Positions 20,730 through 29,510 of a stretch of 64,000 bases of DNA are shown here, in pieces (the stretch's first letter is position 1; each line of letters begins with the position of its first letter). Location: contig OZ252011.1 of the NCBI GenBank assembly GCA_965247355.1, positions 62,001 through 126,000 on the forward strand. Reading direction: 5' to 3'. The position numbers were made by a program, and so were the translations under genes. The notes below the pieces were generated by a model. The model saw only the letters and a program-made list of their open reading frames with translations, was not told the DNA's origin and searched no databases. This DNA comes from RHLJ01 sp965247355 (GTDB taxonomy: Bacteria; Bacteroidota; Rhodothermia; Balneolales; Balneolaceae).

Positions 20730-22232
20730 ATGTTAGATTTTGAATCGTTTCTAAAAGAATACAAGAAAAAACTATCCGAAATCTTTTCCTCTGAAAAAGA
20801 TTTAAATGCAGAAGCACTAGAAAGAGGAATATCAGAAGTATCACTCACAAAGATTTTGGATACTACACCGTTGGCAGCTTTTATCCCTTCTGAATATGGT
20901 GGATTTGGAGGTAATACTGCAGAAGCTCTTTCAATGTTAGAGGCTAGTTCTTATGAATCTCTTCCTCTATCATTAATGATGGGAATAAACGGAGCTTTAT
21001 TTCTGCAGCCTATTGCTAATTACGCTGATGAATCCGTAAAAAAAGAAGTATATGATCGGGTAATCAACGCAAATAAGATGGGCGGCTTGATGATTACTGA
21101 ACCTGATTTCGGTTCTGAAGCTTTGAAGATGCAAACCTCATACTCACAAGACCCAAATACAGGTGCCTATCATATAAAAGGAACTAAACACTGGGGTGGC
21201 TTGACTGGAATGGCTGATTACTGGCTAATGACTGCCCGTGGTGTGAATGACAAAGGTGAGTTAGGACGTGATATCTCTTTCTTCATTCATGATACCAGAA
21301 ATGGTGGAATTGAGGTAGAGGAATATTACAATAATCTCGGTTTGTATATGCTTCCATACGGGAAAAACAAGGTTGATATCAAAGTTCCTGAAACACATAA
21401 GCTAGAGCCAAAAGGAACAGGAATTACCTTAATGCTTGATCTTCTTCACAGAAGCCGGCTTCAATTTCCAGGAATGGGAATGGGCTTTTTAAAGCGGATG
21501 ATGGAAGAAGCAGTAGATCACTGTAGAGAACGATTTGTGGGTGGTCAAAGTCTGATTGATTATGATCAGGTGAAAGCGAGAATTAACAAATTACAGTCAT
21601 ATTTCACTGTATGTTCGGCAATGTGTAGCTTCACAAGTATTAATGTACCGTTAACGAAAAATACATCCCGAATGGATGTGGAAGCTAATTCAATCAAATC
21701 TGTGGTTACAGATTATATGCAAAAGGCTTCTCAATCTTTGTTACAACTAACAGGAGCTAAGGGATACAGATTGGATCATATTGCAGGAAGATCTACGGTT
21801 GATAGTCGTCCTTTCCAGATTTTTGAAGGTTCCAATGATATCCTTTATCAACAAATTTCAGAATCTGTTTTAAAGATGATGCGTAAGGTTAAAAGCTCAA
21901 ACCTTTATGATTTCCTAAAGGATTATGATCTTACTGTCAGATCATCAGATTACTTTAAGGATATGACTAATTTTGAGATTGATCCAAAAATGCCTCAGCG
22001 TAAATTAGTTGAATTGGGACGAGCTCTTGGTAGAATGGTATCGATGGAATTTACCTTAAACCTTGGAGACCAGGGTTTCAATTCCGAGTTGATACAAAAT
22101 GCAGTACATGTTCTTCAGGAAGAAATAAATTCTATTCTGAATTCATTCAATGCCAGTCCAGTTCTTGAAGTTGTAGATACCTATAAAGAAGATAGCAACT
22201 GGTTCAGGCTACTGACTGTTGATGCCAAATAG
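20730..22232 (+). CDS. Acyl-CoA dehydrogenase
   Basis: 500 residues, longer than the 380-400 of basic members. FAD/substrate motifs include MITEPDFGSEALKMQTSY and GTKHWGGLTGMADYWLMTAR. The C-terminal base region is IFEGSNDILYQQI, with Glu where the MCAD-type catalytic Glu lies. The extra length is a C-terminal helical tail of about 110 residues. The enzyme oxidises acyl-CoA at C2-C3 and passes electrons to ETF. It heads an operon: the sirtuin gene overlaps its last 11 bp and an SGNH protein gene follows 9 bp later. Sirtuin pairing suggests that acylation control is linked to fatty acid oxidation, which is inference only. Confidence 0.88.
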   Translation: MLDFESFLKEYKKKLSEIFSSEKDLNAEALERGISEVSLTKILDTTPLAAFIPSEYGGFGGNTAEALSMLEASSYESLPLSLMMGINGALFLQPIANYADESVKKEVYDRVINANKMGGLMITEPDFGSEALKMQTSYSQDPNTGAYHIKGTKHWGGLTGMADYWLMTARGVNDKGELGRDISFFIHDTRNGGIEVEEYYNNLGLYMLPYGKNKVDIKVPETHKLEPKGTGITLMLDLLHRSRLQFPGMGMGFLKRMMEEAVDHCRERFVGGQSLIDYDQVKARINKLQSYFTVCSAMCSFTSINVPLTKNTSRMDVEANSIKSVVTDYMQKASQSLLQLTGAKGYRLDHIAGRSTVDSRPFQIFEGSNDILYQQISESVLKMMRKVKSSNLYDFLKDYDLTVRSSDYFKDMTNFEIDPKMPQRKLVELGRALGRMVSMEFTLNLGDQGFNSELIQNAVHVLQEEINSILNSFNASPVLEVVDTYKEDSNWFRLLTVDAK

Positions 22233-22911
22233 AAAACTAGTTGTACTTACCGGCTCTGGAATTAGTGCTGAAAGTGGCTTAGCTACTTTTCGAGATTCCG
22301 GAGGTCTATGGGAAGGTTTTAATGTTCATGAAGTTGCTTCAATAGAAGGTTGGCAAGCGGATCGAAGTAAAGTACTAGACTTCTACAATCTTCGTAGAAA
22401 ACAAGCATCAGAAGCCCAGCCTAATAAAGGGCATAAAGCACTACTTGAATTAGAAGAATATTTTGATGTGATAGTTATCACTCAGAATGTAGATGATCTC
22501 CATGAGAAAGCAGGTTCATCTAATATCATTCATCTTCATGGAGAGTTAACTAAAGCCAGAAGTGAAGACAACCCCGATGAAGTTATTGAAATCGGATATC
22601 AGGAAATAAAACTGGGAGATAAGTCTGAAGATGGATCACAGTTAAGACCAGCAATAGTTTGGTTTGGAGAAATGGTGCCTATGATAGAGAAGGCTGCAAT
22701 AGAAGTGATGGAAGCAGATGTTTTATTAGTTGTAGGGACTTCATTAGCCGTTTATCCTGCAGCCGGATTAGTAAATTATGCTAAAGAAGGGATACCAAAA
22801 TATATTGTGGATCCATCCAATCCTGAATTATTTAGCTATAAAGGTTGGACTCATATCAGGAAAACAGCTACTGAAGGTGTTCCTGAAATCGTAGAAATAT
22901 TGAAAAAATAA
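22222..22911 (+). CDS. cobB: NAD-dependent protein deacylase, sirtuin class III-like, without zinc cysteines
   Basis: 229 residues from the ATG at 22222, which overlaps the upstream stop. NAD-binding motifs are intact: GSGISAESGLATFR (11-24), TQNVDDLHEKAG (87-98), and catalytic H106 in HLHGEL. The motif Y55-x-x-R58 (FYNLRR) matches the acyl pocket of SIRT5/CobB-type desuccinylases. The segment after H106, which normally carries four zinc-binding Cys, has none. The ending before VWFGEMVP is otherwise aligned. The operon position between an acyl-CoA dehydrogenase and an SGNH protein supports a role in removing acyl marks. Confidence 0.9.
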   Translation: MPNRKLVVLTGSGISAESGLATFRDSGGLWEGFNVHEVASIEGWQADRSKVLDFYNLRRKQASEAQPNKGHKALLELEEYFDVIVITQNVDDLHEKAGSSNIIHLHGELTKARSEDNPDEVIEIGYQEIKLGDKSEDGSQLRPAIVWFGEMVPMIEKAAIEVMEADVLLVVGTSLAVYPAAGLVNYAKEGIPKYIVDPSNPELFSYKGWTHIRKTATEGVPEIVEILKK

Positions 22912-22920
22912 AATTTAGTA

Positions 22921-23781
22921 ATGACTAAGAAATTAAGCGAAGAAGAGAAAAGTGTACTAGAACAATTTATGATTCCTTTTTTTCATGCAGAAAAGAGACA
23001 TGTATTATTTCCGGGTAGAAACAGTACAGAAGCAGAAGCAAGACTTTTAGGGATTACTGAACAAGAGTTAGAAACCTTCAGGAAAAATTATGAAGAGAAT
23101 GCCAAGCAGGCTGCTCTTGAGCTCTTAAAGGAAGATGAAATCATAGACATGATTGATAAGCTGCCTTTTGATGGAGAAGAAACTATTGTTGCCTTAGGTG
23201 ATTCATCGACAGAAGATGCTCAGGGATGGTTTTCAATTTTGGTGCACTTGCTAGAGTTTTCATTTGAGAATGCAGATTTCACTTTCATTAATTCTGGTGT
23301 TGCTTATAATACCACTACTGATGCCTTAAAAAGACTGGATCGGGATGTATTACTTCACGAACCCGATTGGGTTTTCGTTTCTTTGGGAACTTTTGACACT
23401 CAACGTCTTAACATCGCACAACAGCGAACTCTGATCCCCCTTTCAGAAACATGGGAGAATCTGAATACCATTCATGAAATTTTGGAAAATCAAATTGAGA
23501 ATCCTACTGTTTGGATTACTCCAACTCCTGTAATTTCAGAACTGTTATCAGAAAACCCTATTTACGAATTTACTATTGATGCCGAAGATCTGGAACAAGT
23601 CCGTCAATTGGTTTCAGGAAAGACTGGTGGAATTGTAGATCCAAAAGGAATTAGAATGGGAGAAAGTGAGCCAAAAGCTTGGAATTATCTTACGGATGGA
23701 CTTCACCCATCATTGAGTGGCCATATTAATACGGTAAGAGAAGTGTTAAAAACGTTGGTTGAAGTTCAGGCTAGAAGTTAA
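22921..23781 (+). CDS. SGNH/GDSL-type hydrolase-like protein, cytoplasmic
   Basis: 286 residues without a signal peptide. A helical N-terminal part (1-95) precedes the SGNH fold. Block I reads VALGDSSTEDAQG with the nucleophile Ser, and block V reads DGLHPSLSGH with the Asp-His pair. Block III, normally GxND, reads SLGTFDTQR, so the oxyanion Asn is absent or replaced. It is the third gene of the acyl-CoA dehydrogenase/sirtuin operon, 9 bp after the sirtuin. Substrate is unknown, and a thioesterase or esterase activity would fit the context. Its last 11 bp overlap the convergent gene. Confidence 0.65.
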   Translation: MTKKLSEEEKSVLEQFMIPFFHAEKRHVLFPGRNSTEAEARLLGITEQELETFRKNYEENAKQAALELLKEDEIIDMIDKLPFDGEETIVALGDSSTEDAQGWFSILVHLLEFSFENADFTFINSGVAYNTTTDALKRLDRDVLLHEPDWVFVSLGTFDTQRLNIAQQRTLIPLSETWENLNTIHEILENQIENPTVWITPTPVISELLSENPIYEFTIDAEDLEQVRQLVSGKTGGIVDPKGIRMGESEPKAWNYLTDGLHPSLSGHINTVREVLKTLVEVQARS

Positions 23782-24439
23782 CACGAACGTTTAGGAACTC
23801 TACTCCTGGATTTATCGATTTGCTGAATGTGTTTATATCCAGCTCTATTGAGCTGAATAATGTTGGATTCACAAATCCCAGAGAAGTACCATTATTAAAA
23901 TCCATCCCCAATAAGCCAGAAGCATTATTATTAGGCTGATGAACACTGGCTATAGATGATGATGTTCTTTTAGCAAGGAAAAAAGTATCGAAAATACCGA
24001 AGCCAAAACCTGCAAAAGCTCCAATTCCGGCCCCATATTGTAGTCCGTCAATGAGTGGTTCATTAGCTACGAGCATAATTGAAGTAACGATAATTGAACC
24101 CGCTGCTGCCCCATAAAAAGTATCGAGAAGAACAATAATTGAGCTGTTGCTTCCATCATTAAACAGGCCAGAAACCAGGATTTCTTTACCTTTGCCCTGA
24201 ACAATGTCGTGAGCTCCCATTCCTATTCCATATAGTGTTCCCAATCCAAGTCCAACCTGAAGAGGGTAAAAGTCATCGCTATTGCTAATGGCCATAGTTG
24301 CACCGCCAAGAAGCACTCCATTCATCGCTCCGTTAAGTGTGTTACCGGCTAGCAGTTCAACTGTCTGGGCTTTTAAAGACGACGATGAGGTTGCAGTAAG
24401 TATAGATAAGAAGAGTAGGCTAAGTAGAATATTCTTCAT
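23771..24439 (-). CDS. Exported glycine-rich hypothetical protein
   Basis: 222 residues from the ATG at 24439 (an upstream TTG is unlikely, as it would bury the signal). The signal peptide is MKNILLSLLFLSILTATSSS with a cleavage site after LKAQ. The mature part has two internally similar hydrophobic units rich in Gly and small residues (NGAMNGVLLGGATMAI; GAGIGAFAGFGFGIFDTF), as in small membrane-inserted or pore-lining helices, and ends in a strand (VEFLNVRVNF) that resembles an outer-membrane C-terminus. I do not recognise the family. It converges on the SGNH gene with an 11-bp overlap. Confidence 0.6.
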   Translation of the reverse strand: MKNILLSLLFLSILTATSSSSLKAQTVELLAGNTLNGAMNGVLLGGATMAISNSDDFYPLQVGLGLGTLYGIGMGAHDIVQGKGKEILVSGLFNDGSNSSIIVLLDTFYGAAAGSIIVTSIMLVANEPLIDGLQYGAGIGAFAGFGFGIFDTFFLAKRTSSSIASVHQPNNNASGLLGMDFNNGTSLGFVNPTLFSSIELDINTFSKSINPGVEFLNVRVNF

Positions 24440-24501
24440 TGCAAGAGTAAGTGGTTCTGGTTTTGACAAAGTTAATCAAAATTAAGTGGCTTTCCCATGT
24501 G

Positions 24502-25194
24502 CTATCCAGGATTATTTAAAGCCACGGGAATTATCTTACCATTAATAAAAGAATGTGCGTTTAAACTAAAGTCAGCAATAAACTTTCCCATTTCATCAGG
24601 TTGGGTAGGAGCTTCATATCCGGGAAAAGCTTCGTTCAACATTTCAGTTTGTACAGCTCCAAGACAGAGGCAGTTTACTGCAATTCCATCTTCTGAGAAT
24701 TCAGTGCTTAGGCATTCGCTAAGAATAGATAAGGCTCCTTTTGAAGCGCTATATGCAGCCAGTCCAGGGAATTTGGCACTTCCCTGAAAGCCCCCCATAC
24801 TACTGATATTAACGATATGACTGCCTTTACCTAAAAGATTTTTAATTCCTTTTATCAGTCGAACCGGAGCAAGTAGATTTACCTGCAATTGATACATCCA
24901 ATCTTCAATTTCAGTATCAGTAAATGATTTATTGATTAAAGCACCTGCATTATTTATCAGGATATCGATGTAGGTATCATCTCCAAGAGTTTCTGAAAGA
25001 GCATCAACTTCTTCTTGTGAAGTAAGATCGATAGCAATAGGTATGATTTCTCCTGTTGTAGCTTCCTTGGCAAGCTTGTTTAATTTAGATTCAGATCTGG
25101 CAAGTGCAAAAACCTTGTGACCTTGTTGAGCAAAATATAATGCGGTAGCGTAACCAATTCCCTTACTGGCTCCGGTAATAAGTATGTTTTTCAT
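24502..25194 (-). CDS. Short-chain dehydrogenase/reductase
   Basis: 230 residues, standard single-domain SDR length. The nucleotide-binding TGASKGIGYATALYF is at the N-terminus, with NNAG near residue 85, the catalytic Ser in NISSMGG and YSASKGAL as the Tyr-x-x-x-Lys pair. The substrate cannot be told from sequence. It reads away from the aminotransferase gene at 25304, with a 109-bp divergent gap. Confidence 0.88.
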   Translation of the reverse strand: MKNILITGASKGIGYATALYFAQQGHKVFALARSESKLNKLAKEATTGEIIPIAIDLTSQEEVDALSETLGDDTYIDILINNAGALINKSFTDTEIEDWMYQLQVNLLAPVRLIKGIKNLLGKGSHIVNISSMGGFQGSAKFPGLAAYSASKGALSILSECLSTEFSEDGIAVNCLCLGAVQTEMLNEAFPGYEAPTQPDEMGKFIADFSLNAHSFINGKIIPVALNNPG

Positions 25195-25303
25195 AGTCGG
25201 AAAATAAACAATGCATAAACGATCTAAAACCTAAAGAATAGAAGTTTTGGAATTATAAAAAGCGCTTTTTTAATCGTAATTTTAAAGCAAAAAAATATTG
25301 AGA

Positions 25304-26419
25304 ATGAGTTCATCTACAGAAAAAGAAATAGTACCTGCAAATATTGAACAATTGAAACCATATGTTGCTGGTAAAACCATTGCTGAAGTAGTTGAAGCGT
25401 ATTACCCGGACGAGATATCGAAACTAGCATCCAATGAGAACCGTCTTGGGCATAGTGTATTGGTAGATGAAGCAGTAAATAAAGCTTTGAAAGTTATTCA
25501 TGATTATCCCGATCCACTTTCTAAGGAATTAAGAAAGGCTATTTCAAATAGAATTGGTGTAATGTCTGAGAACCTGATTGTTGGATCTGGTTCAGAGAGT
25601 TTATTGGGAATTCTCTGTAAGACATTTTTTCAGAATAAGCAGAATATCATTACTGCTGATGTAACTTTTATTGGAATGTATGTACAGGCTCAGATAAGAG
25701 GAGTTAGGATCAAGAAAATTCCAGTAAATAAAGACTTTCGGTTTGATGTGAAAGCGATGGTTAATGCCATTGATGAACATACCCGAATGCTGTATATCGC
25801 TAATCCAAACAATCCAACCGGTACTTACATTACTACCCAAGAATTTGAATGGTTGATGGACAATGTTCCAAAGGATGTATTGGTGATTATGGATGAAGCT
25901 TATTACGAGTTTGCTCATGATGTTCCGGATTACCCGGATGTATTAAGCTATAATTTTGAAAATGTGATTACTCTGAGAACCTTTTCAAAAGGATATGGAT
26001 TAGCGGGATTCAGAGTTGGATATGGAATTGCTCGAAAGGAATTAATCGATTACATGCTGAAAACAAAGCTTACATTCGAACCAGGTGGACTTGGTCAGGC
26101 CGCAGCATTGGCAGCTTATCATGACCACGATTTTTTAAGGAAAAGCCGGGAAGTAGTACAGCAGGGAAAGGAAGAGTTATATCAATTTTTTGATGAACAG
26201 AATGTCCGGTATATACCTTCTATTTCTAATTTTGTAATGATGATTTTTGATACCGAAGATGAGGCTATTTTCTTCACACAAAAGATGCTGGAAGAAGGAG
26301 TGATTTTGAGAAGAATAAATGCTTTTGGTTTACCAAATTGTGTTCGTGTAACAATTGGTCTTCCAAAGGAAATGTATCACTTTAAAAGAGCTTTCATTAA
26401 AGTATTACAAACCAGCTGA
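25304..26419 (+). CDS. hisC: HisC-like histidinol-phosphate/aromatic aminotransferase
   Basis: 371 residues from the ATG at 25304, just after a TTG in the same frame. This is a fold type I PLP enzyme. The motifs are KLASNENRLG near residue 39, the aspartate in VIMDEAYYEF, and the Schiff-base Lys in TFSKGYGLAGFRVGYG. The family converts imidazole-acetol phosphate to histidinol phosphate or transaminates aromatic 2-oxo acids. No other his genes are nearby, so it may be a broad-range paralogue; the family call is firm, the exact substrate is not. Confidence 0.8.
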   Translation: MSSSTEKEIVPANIEQLKPYVAGKTIAEVVEAYYPDEISKLASNENRLGHSVLVDEAVNKALKVIHDYPDPLSKELRKAISNRIGVMSENLIVGSGSESLLGILCKTFFQNKQNIITADVTFIGMYVQAQIRGVRIKKIPVNKDFRFDVKAMVNAIDEHTRMLYIANPNNPTGTYITTQEFEWLMDNVPKDVLVIMDEAYYEFAHDVPDYPDVLSYNFENVITLRTFSKGYGLAGFRVGYGIARKELIDYMLKTKLTFEPGGLGQAAALAAYHDHDFLRKSREVVQQGKEELYQFFDEQNVRYIPSISNFVMMIFDTEDEAIFFTQKMLEEGVILRRINAFGLPNCVRVTIGLPKEMYHFKRAFIKVLQTS

Positions 26420-26641
26420 GGAGAAATTCGCGCACAGAGCTTACTCAGTAGAAAGGTCTAAACATTAATCAAATAGAAGGTTAGCCGGATTTTTGTGCGT
26501 GGTAAAAGGCCTATATGGCAAGTGACATAACCCTCACCTTAAAAAGTGAGCTAGTCTTTCAAATGTTACATAATTTTTTTCTAATCTCGGAACGTGGTTA
26601 TTGCTCCTTACTTCTAATAACTTGTTTTAAAAGAATACGTT

Positions 26642-28468
26642 TTGAAGCTGGGAAACAAAATAATAGTCAGTTTTGTATGCATAAGCATGCTTATTGCGAC
26701 CGTCGGGATCGTATCGCAATGGTACTCGAACTCTGTTCAAAATCAGCTGGTTTCAAATAACATAGAAACAACTAAGCTGGTTGAAATAACTGCAAATATT
26801 GAGAGAGGCTTATATCAAACGCTTATCTATCTCACTGCCATAAAAGAAGCAGATACTAATCTGGATGGACAAACTACCATTGATGAACCTACAGTCTCAT
26901 TAATGACCGATCAGTTTCATAATCAACTTGCAGAAATAGATACTTCAGTAGGTTTGATAAGAGAGTTTATCATGAATGGTAACATGATAGAAGTTTCTGA
27001 AACTATTGAGTATTTAAAGCGCCTCGAGGATCGTGTATTACTCTATTCTAGTCTTTCAACAGACTGGTTGAATCTGGAGAGGGAAGACCCTGAACAGGCA
27101 GATATTTTATTCAACACCTCTATTAGTCCGCATTTTAGAAACAGAGTAATTCCAGTTATATCCCATCTCAGAGAGCACACTATAGAGAAACAAACTCTGG
27201 AAAATGCTGCTCTTACTGAAAAATTGGATCAAGCTACTTTTGGAATTACCATTGTATCTATTGTTAGTGTATTACTTGCAATCCTTATTGCTTTTTATGT
27301 GTATCGATCCATCGCTAATCCACTCATTAAACTAAATGAAAGTGCTATGCGCCTTGGTAAAGGGGATTTGGATGAGCAAATAGAGATTAAAAATAAAGAT
27401 GAGATTGGACAGCTTGCATCCTCGTTCAATGAAATGGCTTCAAATTTGAAGAAAAGGACTTTAGCCAGAGATTATCTGGACAATATTATTGAATCTATCC
27501 AGGAAACCTTAATTGTTACTGATGAAGAAGGGAATATTGTAGGGATTAACCAGTCCGGCCTCGAAATGCTTCATTATACAAAAGAAGAAATCCTGGGACT
27601 TCCCATAAAAGACTTTTTCGATTTTAGTGCGATGGGAAGCGTGTACGAAAAGAAAAGTAAGAATGGTAATGTATTCGAATTCAGCTTACTCACTAAACGG
27701 AAAAGAAGTATACCGGTTATATTTTCAGAATCAGAATTAATTAACGGGCACGGGAAGAAAGTAGGCAGTGTATGTGTGGCTGCTGATATTAGTGAAAAGA
27801 AGAAGGCTGATGAACAATTAAAGAAGTCTTTGAAAGAGAAAGAAGTTCTATTGTCTGAAATCCATCATCGGGTAAAAAATAACCTGGCAGTAATTTCCGG
27901 TATTCTTCAACTTCAGGCCTATGAAACAGACGATGAAGAGGTAAATAAAGCTTTAACTGAAAGTCAGAGTCGAATTCAATCAATGTCACTGGTTCATGAA
28001 ATGTTGTATCAAAGTGATACACTCGCCTTTATTGATTACAGAACCTATGTGCATGACTTGATGCAGGCGATTAGTAGTATGCACATCAATGAATCGAAAG
28101 AGATTACTTTTAAAACAGATATTGAACCCATTTCATTAGATATAAATCAGGCGATTCCATGTTCATTATTATTAAATGAAATCATCGTAAACTCCTATAA
28201 GCATGCCTTCAGTGATACTGAAAAAGGCGAAGTTATGGTAACAATGAAAGAGAAAGCCGGAGTGATACATATGGTTATAGAGGATAATGGGATTGGGATA
28301 GAAGAAGGTGAAATCGAAGATGCCAGTTCACTTGGATCAACACTTATTAAAACATTGACTTCTCAGCTTAAAGGGACCTTTAAAATGGAAAAAGGCGAAG
28401 ATGGTAAAGGAACAAAAACAACGGTTAGATTTGCTAACGCTCCTGAAAAATTAAATATCGCTGGCTAG
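26642..28468 (+). CDS. Orphan sensor histidine kinase, HAMP-PAS-HisKA_2
   Basis: 608 residues from a TTG start that keeps the whole first membrane helix (about 8-27); the next Met is residue 16. The extracytoplasmic part (28-195) is helical and contains an EF-hand-like loop, DTNLDGQTTIDE, at 71-82. A second membrane helix (about 198-222) is followed by HAMP, then PAS (about 268-390). The kinase core is HisKA_2 type (His in LSEIHHRVKNNLAVISGIL), with an HATPase domain (LLNEIIVNSYKHAF, DNGIGIEEGE). No response regulator is adjacent. The 222 bp upstream hold no recognisable gene or clear promoter. Confidence 0.87.
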   Translation: MKLGNKIIVSFVCISMLIATVGIVSQWYSNSVQNQLVSNNIETTKLVEITANIERGLYQTLIYLTAIKEADTNLDGQTTIDEPTVSLMTDQFHNQLAEIDTSVGLIREFIMNGNMIEVSETIEYLKRLEDRVLLYSSLSTDWLNLEREDPEQADILFNTSISPHFRNRVIPVISHLREHTIEKQTLENAALTEKLDQATFGITIVSIVSVLLAILIAFYVYRSIANPLIKLNESAMRLGKGDLDEQIEIKNKDEIGQLASSFNEMASNLKKRTLARDYLDNIIESIQETLIVTDEEGNIVGINQSGLEMLHYTKEEILGLPIKDFFDFSAMGSVYEKKSKNGNVFEFSLLTKRKRSIPVIFSESELINGHGKKVGSVCVAADISEKKKADEQLKKSLKEKEVLLSEIHHRVKNNLAVISGILQLQAYETDDEEVNKALTESQSRIQSMSLVHEMLYQSDTLAFIDYRTYVHDLMQAISSMHINESKEITFKTDIEPISLDINQAIPCSLLLNEIIVNSYKHAFSDTEKGEVMVTMKEKAGVIHMVIEDNGIGIEEGEIEDASSLGSTLIKTLTSQLKGTFKMEKGEDGKGTKTTVRFANAPEKLNIAG

Positions 28469-28537
28469 GTAGTTTTAGGATAAAATCATCAAAGTCTTAA
28501 TGGCTTAGTTCAGGACGGTTCTCGCATTTTTTCATAA

Positions 28538-29368
28538 TCATTTCCGACGATTCCATGTCAGGAAAGCAACGCCCCCAATGATAATAAGTGCACCTCCAAA
28601 CTGTTTGAGAGTCAGCATTTCTCCAAGCAAAATGATAGACAGAGTGATTGTTGAAACCGGACCTATAGTTCCAATAATAGACACATTTGGAGCTCCTAGT
28701 CTTTTGATGCCTTCATTAATCATAAAAGAAGGAATTACTGTGGCGAAAATAGCCATCCCTATACTGTACAGATAAACTTCAGTTTGATATCCTAAGAGAT
28801 TGGAATTAGTGGTAATAAAGAAATGAATAAATACCAGAATACAGGAAATGATCATCGAGTAAGTGGTAAGCCTGATGCTCCCAATTCCTGAAACTACGGC
28901 ATAGCTAATTACCATATAACTGGCATAAAAGAAGGCACTTAATCCCACGAAAATAGTTCCAAGTAGCAGATCCTGACTGTCTCCGGTTAATATTCCTCCT
29001 TTATCTGTAAAAATAATGACCATACCGATATAAGTGAATAAAATGGAAATGATCATTCCCAACGAGATTTTTTTCCTCAAAAAAACAGCGCTTAGAATAA
29101 GCACCATGGTTGGATAGGTATAGAGGATAAGTCGTTCAAGGCTTGCTGTGATGTAACTCAGTCCTTTAAAATCAAAAAAACTGGATAAATAATAACCTGT
29201 AATTCCTATTGCCAGGATTCCTAAGCGTTCCTTTTTTGAAAGAGTTTTGGTGCTCCATTTCTTCTTATGATATAGCCATACCCCAATATAGAATGGAATT
29301 GCAAACAACATCCTGAAAAGCAGCAGACTTATAGAGTCAATATCATATTGATAGGCAAGCTTAACCAA
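28538..29368 (-). CDS. EamA/DMT-family exporter; true N-terminus probably upstream
   Basis: 276 residues from a TTG at 29368, giving nine membrane helices of the ten usual for two EamA repeats. The frame stays open upstream to about 29460 and encodes STLIGVIITVVGFILYSS, a clear first membrane helix, so the real protein should begin near 29440. No ATG, GTG or TTG lies there in frame. An SD-like GGAG (29446-29449) sits before an ATC at 29438-29440, and an ATT is at 29420-29422. DMT proteins export metabolites such as amino acids; the substrate is unknown. The gene lies right after the terminator of the amidohydrolase gene. Confidence 0.78.
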   Translation of the reverse strand: MVKLAYQYDIDSISLLLFRMLFAIPFYIGVWLYHKKKWSTKTLSKKERLGILAIGITGYYLSSFFDFKGLSYITASLERLILYTYPTMVLILSAVFLRKKISLGMIISILFTYIGMVIIFTDKGGILTGDSQDLLLGTIFVGLSAFFYASYMVISYAVVSGIGSIRLTTYSMIISCILVFIHFFITTNSNLLGYQTEVYLYSIGMAIFATVIPSFMINEGIKRLGAPNVSIIGTIGPVSTITLSIILLGEMLTLKQFGGALIIIGGVAFLTWNRRK

Positions 29369-29457
29369 TACTGCTTTGGATGAGTACAGGATAAAACCAA
29401 CAACCGTAATAATAACGCCAATTAATGTAGACCTTTGGATATGCTCTCCGCTATAAA

Positions 29458-29487
29458 TTAAAAAAGCCTTCTGATTAGAAGGCTTTT
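29458..29487 (-). terminator. Terminator after the amidohydrolase gene
   Basis: On the minus strand AAAAGCCTTCT-AATC-AGAAGGCTTTT forms an 11-bp stem with a 4-nt loop and a following T-rich run. It lies about 23 bp after the amidohydrolase stop codon. Confidence 0.88.
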
Positions 29488-29510
29488 AAAGATACTAATG
29501 ATCTGATTAA

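Noticed and set aside
26515..26760. 81-codon plus-strand frame upstream of and overlapping the HisKA_2 kinase
   Set aside because: It overlaps the kinase's first helix in another frame and its composition is not protein-like.
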